This document shows positions 61,511 through 64,000 of a stretch of 64,000 nt of DNA, piece after piece (position 1 is the stretch's first letter; each line of letters begins with the position of its first letter). The notes beneath the pieces were generated by a model. It made no database searches. It saw nothing but the letters and a program-made list of their open reading frames with translations, and was not told the origin of the DNA. The position numbers and the translations under genes were made by a program. The DNA is from Diadema setosum (lineage: Eukaryota; Echinodermata; Echinoidea; Diadematoida; Diadematidae), in NCBI RefSeq assembly GCF_964275005.1, contig NC_092706.1, positions 30,308,781 to 30,372,780 of the forward strand, written 5' to 3'.

Positions 61511-62969
61511 GGGCTCAAATGAGCAAAAAAAAAAACAAAAAAAAAAGAATGAGCAAAAAAAACAAAAATTCAATTTGCCAACTGCCCCTCAAATTTGCAG
61601 AATACCGGGTACCGGTACTTGACTTTGCCGACTATGGGACTGAATTTGGGGGGGGGGGGGGGGACCGTAGTGACGGCCCTGCGCACGCACACACCCACCC
61701 ACTCTCTCAAAACACTTGCAATCACTCACTCGTGCGCAGGCACACATTATGGTTTGTCCTACTACTCACTGACTGCCTTGTTTTTATCTGCCTGATAAGC
61801 ATATCCGCACTCTCGGTTTCGAGTCACCACTCTCATTTTATTGAGCTGCCAGTTCTCGGTTCTTTTCTCCTTCTATAGCCTCTGGTATTGCGCAATCCCA
61901 TACGCACTCCCTCTCAAAGTTCAGTACGAGTGTGCGGTCATCCATGTCACTGAAATGACTGCCCCTCAGGATATAGTGTCTTTGGCAACCTAAACCACGA
62001 TAATGCCCTAAAATTCACGTAAAATTTTATTTTTAATTACATGGTTGAGAAAATGAAGTCTAAAAAAATAGGTCTAAAAGCGAGCAGCACCGTGGAAAAT
62101 CAAGAGGGCACTCAGTCAAGTTCGACTGCGTTATCTTTGCACTGAAAGTTCGAATAGAAAGGGGGACAATGGCATTTGAAAGTGCTGCATTTTCTCCATC
62201 ACGTAAGTCACATTTTTACACTAATTTTATTATCAATTATTTTTATCAGGCAGATAAAAATTAGGCGGTCGGTCGTTAGTAGGTCCAACCATACATTCAT
62301 TTTCTGTGCCCAACACTCGACAGGCAACACACACACCAGGGTCCAGGAGGAGGTCTTTTTTTCTCCACAATTAATAAAATGCAACGTGGGTCATATACCC
62401 GACACGCTGCCTACATTTTAAATGAGTACGATTCCATATCAATTCATATCAATCAATGATTAAAAATTATTTCAGTTTCATTTTGTCTGCACGTCGAAAC
62501 AAAAATTTCGGTTGGGGTTGATAACGCAAAAATGAACATGTGGGACTACAGCAGCCACTTCAAACTTCGACGCAACAGAGACTCGGAATCCTCAGATAGA
62601 GTTGTCTTCAAGGTAACTCTCAAGTTTTCAAAAGCTTTGACCCTTTCAGGCTATGGCAATACAACGAAAAAAAATGAAGTAAATTTTTATTGAAACGAAT
62701 CACACTCAGACAGAAACATGAACGGTAATGCACTTAATCGACGAAAATTCTCAAACACTCTTACCTGCATGCGCATTTCCTGCATGTAATCGACTCAGAC
62801 CCAGATTTCGACGTAACATCGATTCTTCGACGAACACTGTACTGGGATCGGACACATCGCACAATGTGCATACGTGTACTGCACAGCTGGGAAAGCAACC
62901 ACACGCTGATCGTGTACGATTGGCGCCAGTAACCATAGCAATGCGTGCGGGGTGTTTGTATTACGGGGA

Positions 62970-63199
62970 AAGAGTCTGGACTAGATATGGAGGAAGGAAT
63001 GTTTGTTTTCGACGAACAATTGACAGAAGACACGAACCTAGACCATGAATACTCATGCCTAAATTTTAAAGAAATTAACCTGAAAGGAAAAAATACTTTC
63101 ATTGATTTTGTATTCGGAACATCGGTACCTGATGAACAGTACTATAATGCACATGTAAATGAAGTGAGATTTGTGTTGTTATACCATCTATCGACGTAA
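62970..63199 (+). other. Open frame of unknown nature near the transposon's right end
   Basis: Open from 62945; the segment starting MEEGMFVFDEQLTEDTNLDH reads about 75 residues to a TAA before 63200, acidic at first and then hydrophobic. I recognise no family. An upstream plus-strand ATG segment (about 62534-62611, MNMWDYSSHFKLRRNRDSES, donor AAG/GTAACT) does not join it in frame by any obvious acceptor. Confidence 0.15.
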
Positions 63200-63597
63200 C
63201 CAATATTATTTTCATGAGACACGATGCGTTACGTCGGAACCAGTACTTTCGCGGCGGCATCTAAAATTAGTGAGTCAAACATGGACCATACTATTCTTTC
63301 ATGTATTTTGGCACTCATTAAAAATTATTGTCACAAGCTTCAGTTAGTTAATTACCAACATTATTTTGATTTTCTTGAATGATAAACCTGAAGAGAAGTT
63401 ATGTCACAATTTATAGCTCTTTTCCCTATCGGACACCAAAATAAAAATTAATATAAAATTGATGATTTTCTCCAGAAAATAACCATTCCCGATTTGGTTG
63501 ATAGGTTACCTACCCACCTATTCACTAAGTGTGGAACAAAAGGCTGAAAATTTTTGATCCACTTTTTTTCCCCCATCATACTCATCACCTCCGTCAA

Positions 63598-63632
63598 TGT
63601 CACACTGTATCCCAACGCGGTGGAATGACCCG
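63598..63632 (-). repeat. Right terminal inverted repeat of the 11.7-kb transposon
   Basis: Reverse complement of the left end with a few substitutions and a short gap; followed directly by the duplicated TA and LTR sequence. Confidence 0.8.
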
Positions 63633-64000
63633 TATAGATATAGTACATACAGGCTGACCAGATCAGTGGAGAATTTTCTACATGGTATACAATGTAGCTA
63701 CAGTACATGTATGCATGTGACAGGAAATACATTATAGCTCACTCAATCTAGAATGATTTAACCCATTCCAGAAAATTCTAGGAAGTGCTGGCTGAGTGAG
63801 GCACTGCCCTTGTAACCCAATGTGATTGGTAGTTAATTTTGGCAATGATGTTATGCACATATTAGGCAGTGAGTCATCCAGGATTCCTGGAATTTGGACT
63901 TGCTAGTATGTTCAGGGATGTAGCCCCAGGTTGGAGAAAATTACAGAATGTACTAGAAAGGGGTGAATGAATATATAAGCTGGAGAAATTCTGAGGTAGG
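63633..64000 (+). repeat. 3' LTR, continuation after the transposon
   Basis: Colinear with 47086-47453 with one mismatch seen and no indels; it runs off the right edge. The TA at 63633-63634 repeats the TA at 51924-51925, so the two parts rejoin exactly as in the 5' LTR. Confidence 0.93.

Larger units (their letters stand above)
51926..63632. mobile_element. 11.7-kb DNA transposon inserted in the 3' LTR
   Basis: Left end TGGGTATATCCACCGCCTTG continuing to TGTGACA at 51962. The right end, read inward on the minus strand, is CGGGTCATTCCACCGCGTTG continuing to GTGTGACA at 63598. The roughly 36-bp inverted repeats share CCACCGC-TTGGG and TGTGACA. The target is a TA in the LTR, present once in the intact 5' LTR and on both sides here. 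Cargo: a five-exon minus-strand candidate transposase, a tandem array near the left end, and several older MITE fragments. I cannot assign a superfamily by eye; the TA duplication alone does not decide. Confidence 0.88.

Noticed and set aside
61519..61878. 119-residue frame beginning with Lys/Asn repeats
   Set aside because: It is driven by A-rich and G-rich low-complexity sequence, with no conserved motif.

Overview
This is animal nuclear DNA: AT-rich, with GT-AG introns of 0.3-4 kb, small exons and very dense short inverted-repeat transposons (MITEs). The gene content (an ACAD11-type fusion, mitochondrial EF-Ts, guanylate kinase) and the repeat types (L2/CR1-like LINE tails, pogo-like MITEs, Ty3/gypsy of the Gmr1 type) suggest a marine invertebrate, perhaps an echinoderm or another invertebrate deuterostome. 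That placement is inference and cannot be settled by eye.

Layout. 1-17.6 kb, minus strand: the first 14 coding exons (about 572 residues) of an acyl-CoA dehydrogenase family member 11-like gene, with an N-terminal aminoglycoside-phosphotransferase-type kinase and the start of the dehydrogenase domain; the 3' end lies beyond the left edge. 17.6-17.9 kb: a short CpG-containing gap that looks like a shared bidirectional promoter. 17.9-24.6 kb, plus strand: the complete mitochondrial elongation factor Ts gene (TSFM, seven coding exons, 338 aa). 24.6-34.2 kb: intergenic DNA and 3' UTRs full of MITEs. 34.2-46.4 kb, minus strand: a guanylate kinase gene (GUK1-like) whose last coding exon exists in two phase-compatible versions.

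46.97 kb to the right edge is a nest of mobile elements. A Ty3/gypsy-type LTR retrotransposon (5' LTR 46968-48150) carries one open gag-protease-integrase frame and no reverse transcriptase or RNase H. Its 3' LTR is split after 120 bp by an 11.7-kb DNA transposon (51926-63632) with about 36-bp imperfect terminal inverted repeats and a TA target duplication; the LTR resumes at 63633 and runs off the window. The DNA transposon holds a five-exon minus-strand gene for a roughly 1,000-residue candidate DDE transposase. This protein has a basic coiled-coil N-terminus, Cys clusters, an Asp/Asp/Asp-or-Glu core, tandem acidic repeats and a C-terminal SH3/Tudor-like module. Near the transposon's left end is an array of roughly 200-bp repeats, each centred on a 27-bp near-palindrome.

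The three host genes are ordinary housekeeping genes (mitochondrial or peroxisomal acyl-CoA metabolism, mitochondrial translation, GMP phosphorylation). The most novel material is the DNA transposon and its gene, the RT-less LTR element, the alternative GUK1 last exons, a perfect 134-bp-arm palindrome in a TSFM intron, and a mobile element carrying four RFX-type X-boxes.
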